A DNA stretch of 6,538 bases from Bacteriovoracaceae bacterium (GTDB lineage: Bacteria > Bdellovibrionota > UBA1018), in the NCBI GenBank assembly GCA_947446835.1, contig CANFHS010000136.1, forward strand, positions 1 through 6,538. The letters run 5' to 3'. The notes beneath the pieces were generated by a model that saw only the letters and a program-made list of their open reading frames with translations, made no database searches and was not told the origin of the DNA. Each line of letters begins with the position of its first letter. Position 1 is the first letter of the stretch. Positions 5,531 through 6,538 of the stretch are shown here, in pieces. The translations under genes and the position numbers were made by a program.

Positions 5531-6538
5531 ATGGCACTCGAAAGACCCGGATCCAGGCGCAACACCTGGCTTGCCCTGCTGATCGCGGCGATCGCCATCG
5601 GCCTGCGCGTGCTTTGGCTCCGGGACATGGAGTGGCACGAGGACCAGCCCGGCACGGTCCTGGATGTGGCCCGCATGGGCTCCTGGCTGGCCTCCCCGCT
5701 GGCGAGCGTCTCTTTCCATTCCGGCATCGCCCACTCCTCCCTGGCCATGGCCTGGATGAAATGGACTTCCCTGGGCGGCAAAAGCGCCCTGAGCATTGCC
5801 TGGGCCATCGCCCTGTTCAACGGCCTCTCGATCGCCTGGGGCGCCTGGCTGCTTCGCAACCGTCCGGCGTTCCTGCTGGCGTGGGCGGGCATGGCCACGA
5901 ATCTTTCGCTGGTCCTGCAGTCACGCAAGGTCTGGGTGCCCGAGCTGGTGGCGCCCTGGGTCTACCTGGGCCTGGCGCACCTCATCCGGGGAACGGAGGC
6001 CCCAGGCTCCGATCCACGCAAATCGCAGCTTGGGCACCTCACCCTGGCCGGATTCCTGTTCCCCCTCTCCGGGCACATGTACCTGGCCGGCGGTGTGACT
6101 TCGGCCGCAGCCACCTGGGCAGTGGCCTGGGCCCTGGCGCGGCTGGAGGGGACCCGGGGAAGCCGGTTCAAGGCTTGGCTCCTGGGCTGCGCGCTGGGCT
6201 GGGCCACCTGGATTCCTTACGCCTGGGCCTTCCTGAGCCACCCGGAAGCCGCGATGGGCCACCCCAACTCCAAGGGCGAGCTCACCGGGGTCCTGTTCTG
6301 GAAGCTTCTGTCCACGGCCGCCACCTTGCCGGCGGCGGCCACTTCCGTGCTCCGCTTCGTCCGGTCCAACCTGCCTTGGCTGAGTGGGCACGAAAACCCG
6401 CTGCTGGTCACGCCGCTGGCGGTGACGGCCTTCGCCTCGGTGCTTCTCTGGGTCTTGGCTTCCTGGAAAAGCCTGGCCTTGCTCCAAAAGTCCCGCGGCG
6501 AAGCCCTGCGGAATCCCTGGCTCCTGACCGCGTTGGCC
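5531..6538 (+). CDS. Multi-pass membrane protein, probable GT-C-fold glycosyltransferase, 3'-truncated by window edge
   Basis: From the ATG at 5531 the frame runs 336 codons to the window edge without a stop. The gene therefore continues beyond the window. Residues 12-30 form the first membrane helix, followed by LRDMEWHEDQ (30-39) and then VLDVARMGSW. An acidic pair in the first outer loop (here E37-D38) after an R-containing helix end, followed by an Ala/Gly-rich amphipathic helix, is the hallmark of GT-C glycosyltransferases of the PMT/ArnT type. The next segment (62-78) and helix (about 84-105) fit the same plan. At least six further hydrophobic helices follow. GT-C enzymes use polyprenyl-phosphate sugars to modify lipids or proteins on the outer membrane face. 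The substrate cannot be told, and the C-terminal part is missing. The ribosome binding site is weak (TGGAA, 5522-5526). It diverges from lpd and shows no functional link to it. Other polytopic families remain possible. Confidence 0.65.
   Translation, partial: MALERPGSRRNTWLALLIAAIAIGLRVLWLRDMEWHEDQPGTVLDVARMGSWLASPLASVSFHSGIAHSSLAMAWMKWTSLGGKSALSIAWAIALFNGLSIAWGAWLLRNRPAFLLAWAGMATNLSLVLQSRKVWVPELVAPWVYLGLAHLIRGTEAPGSDPRKSQLGHLTLAGFLFPLSGHMYLAGGVTSAAATWAVAWALARLEGTRGSRFKAWLLGCALGWATWIPYAWAFLSHPEAAMGHPNSKGELTGVLFWKLLSTAATLPAAATSVLRFVRSNLPWLSGHENPLLVTPLAVTAFASVLLWVLASWKSLALLQKSRGEALRNPWLLTALA

Noticed and set aside
5420..5734. N-terminal extension of lpd up to an upstream start
   Set aside because: The extension has no lipoyl-domain or other similarity, overlaps the divergent membrane-protein gene, and the strong ribosome binding site points to ATG 5419.
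5921..6487. Open frame of 188 codons on the minus strand
   Set aside because: It is antisense to the continuous hydrophobic GT-C-like frame and its composition (Gly/Gln/Arg/Pro-rich) is typical of a shadow.
1..6538. RNA genes, insertion sequences, phage attachment sites
   Set aside because: I found no tRNA or rRNA core sequence, no transposase, no flanking target duplications and no integrase; coding frames fill nearly the whole window.

Overview
The window is GC-rich chromosomal DNA from a bacterium. It holds eight protein-coding genes in short, alternating transcription units with very little intergenic space. A lipobox-bearing secreted protein, Shine-Dalgarno leaders and the lipoate enzymes fit a Gram-negative, respiring bacterium. 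The Gly/Tyr-rich lipoprotein would suit a Bdellovibrionota- or other former-deltaproteobacteria-like genome, but I cannot fix the phylum from this sequence.

Layout. (1) 1-708, +: the 3' part of a divergent urea-transporter-fold membrane protein, cut by the left edge. (2) 695-1486, -: a DUF2461-family protein, convergent with (1) and overlapping it by 14 bp. (3) 1487-1574: a short AT-richer divergent intergenic region. (4) 1575-2186, +: an HD-superfamily homologue that has lost every recognisable metal-binding residue, followed 12 bp later by (5) 2199-2639, +: a DoxX-family membrane protein. (6) 2706-3266, +: a small lipoprotein with an exact YGYGG x3 repeat. (7) 3253-3963, -: LipB octanoyltransferase, convergent with (6) and again overlapping by 14 bp. 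(8) 3974-5419, -: dihydrolipoamide dehydrogenase. Genes 8 and 7 form an lpd-lipB operon. (9) 5420-5530: a divergent regulatory region with a 7-bp dyad. (10) 5531 to the right edge, +: a multi-pass membrane protein resembling a GT-C glycosyltransferase, with no stop codon before the window ends.

The clearest functional unit is lpd-lipB. LipB puts the octanoyl precursor of lipoate on the E2 and GcvH lipoyl domains, and Lpd reoxidises the finished dihydrolipoyl arm, so cofactor attachment and use are co-transcribed. The lipB ribosome binding site lies across the lpd stop codon, which suggests coupled translation. No other gene pair shows an obvious shared pathway. I see no rRNA, tRNA, CRISPR array, insertion sequence or phage signature. 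Nothing here amounts to a clear new system. The points most worth following are the catalytically dead HD homologue, the motif-poor urea-transporter homologue and the repeat-bearing lipoprotein.
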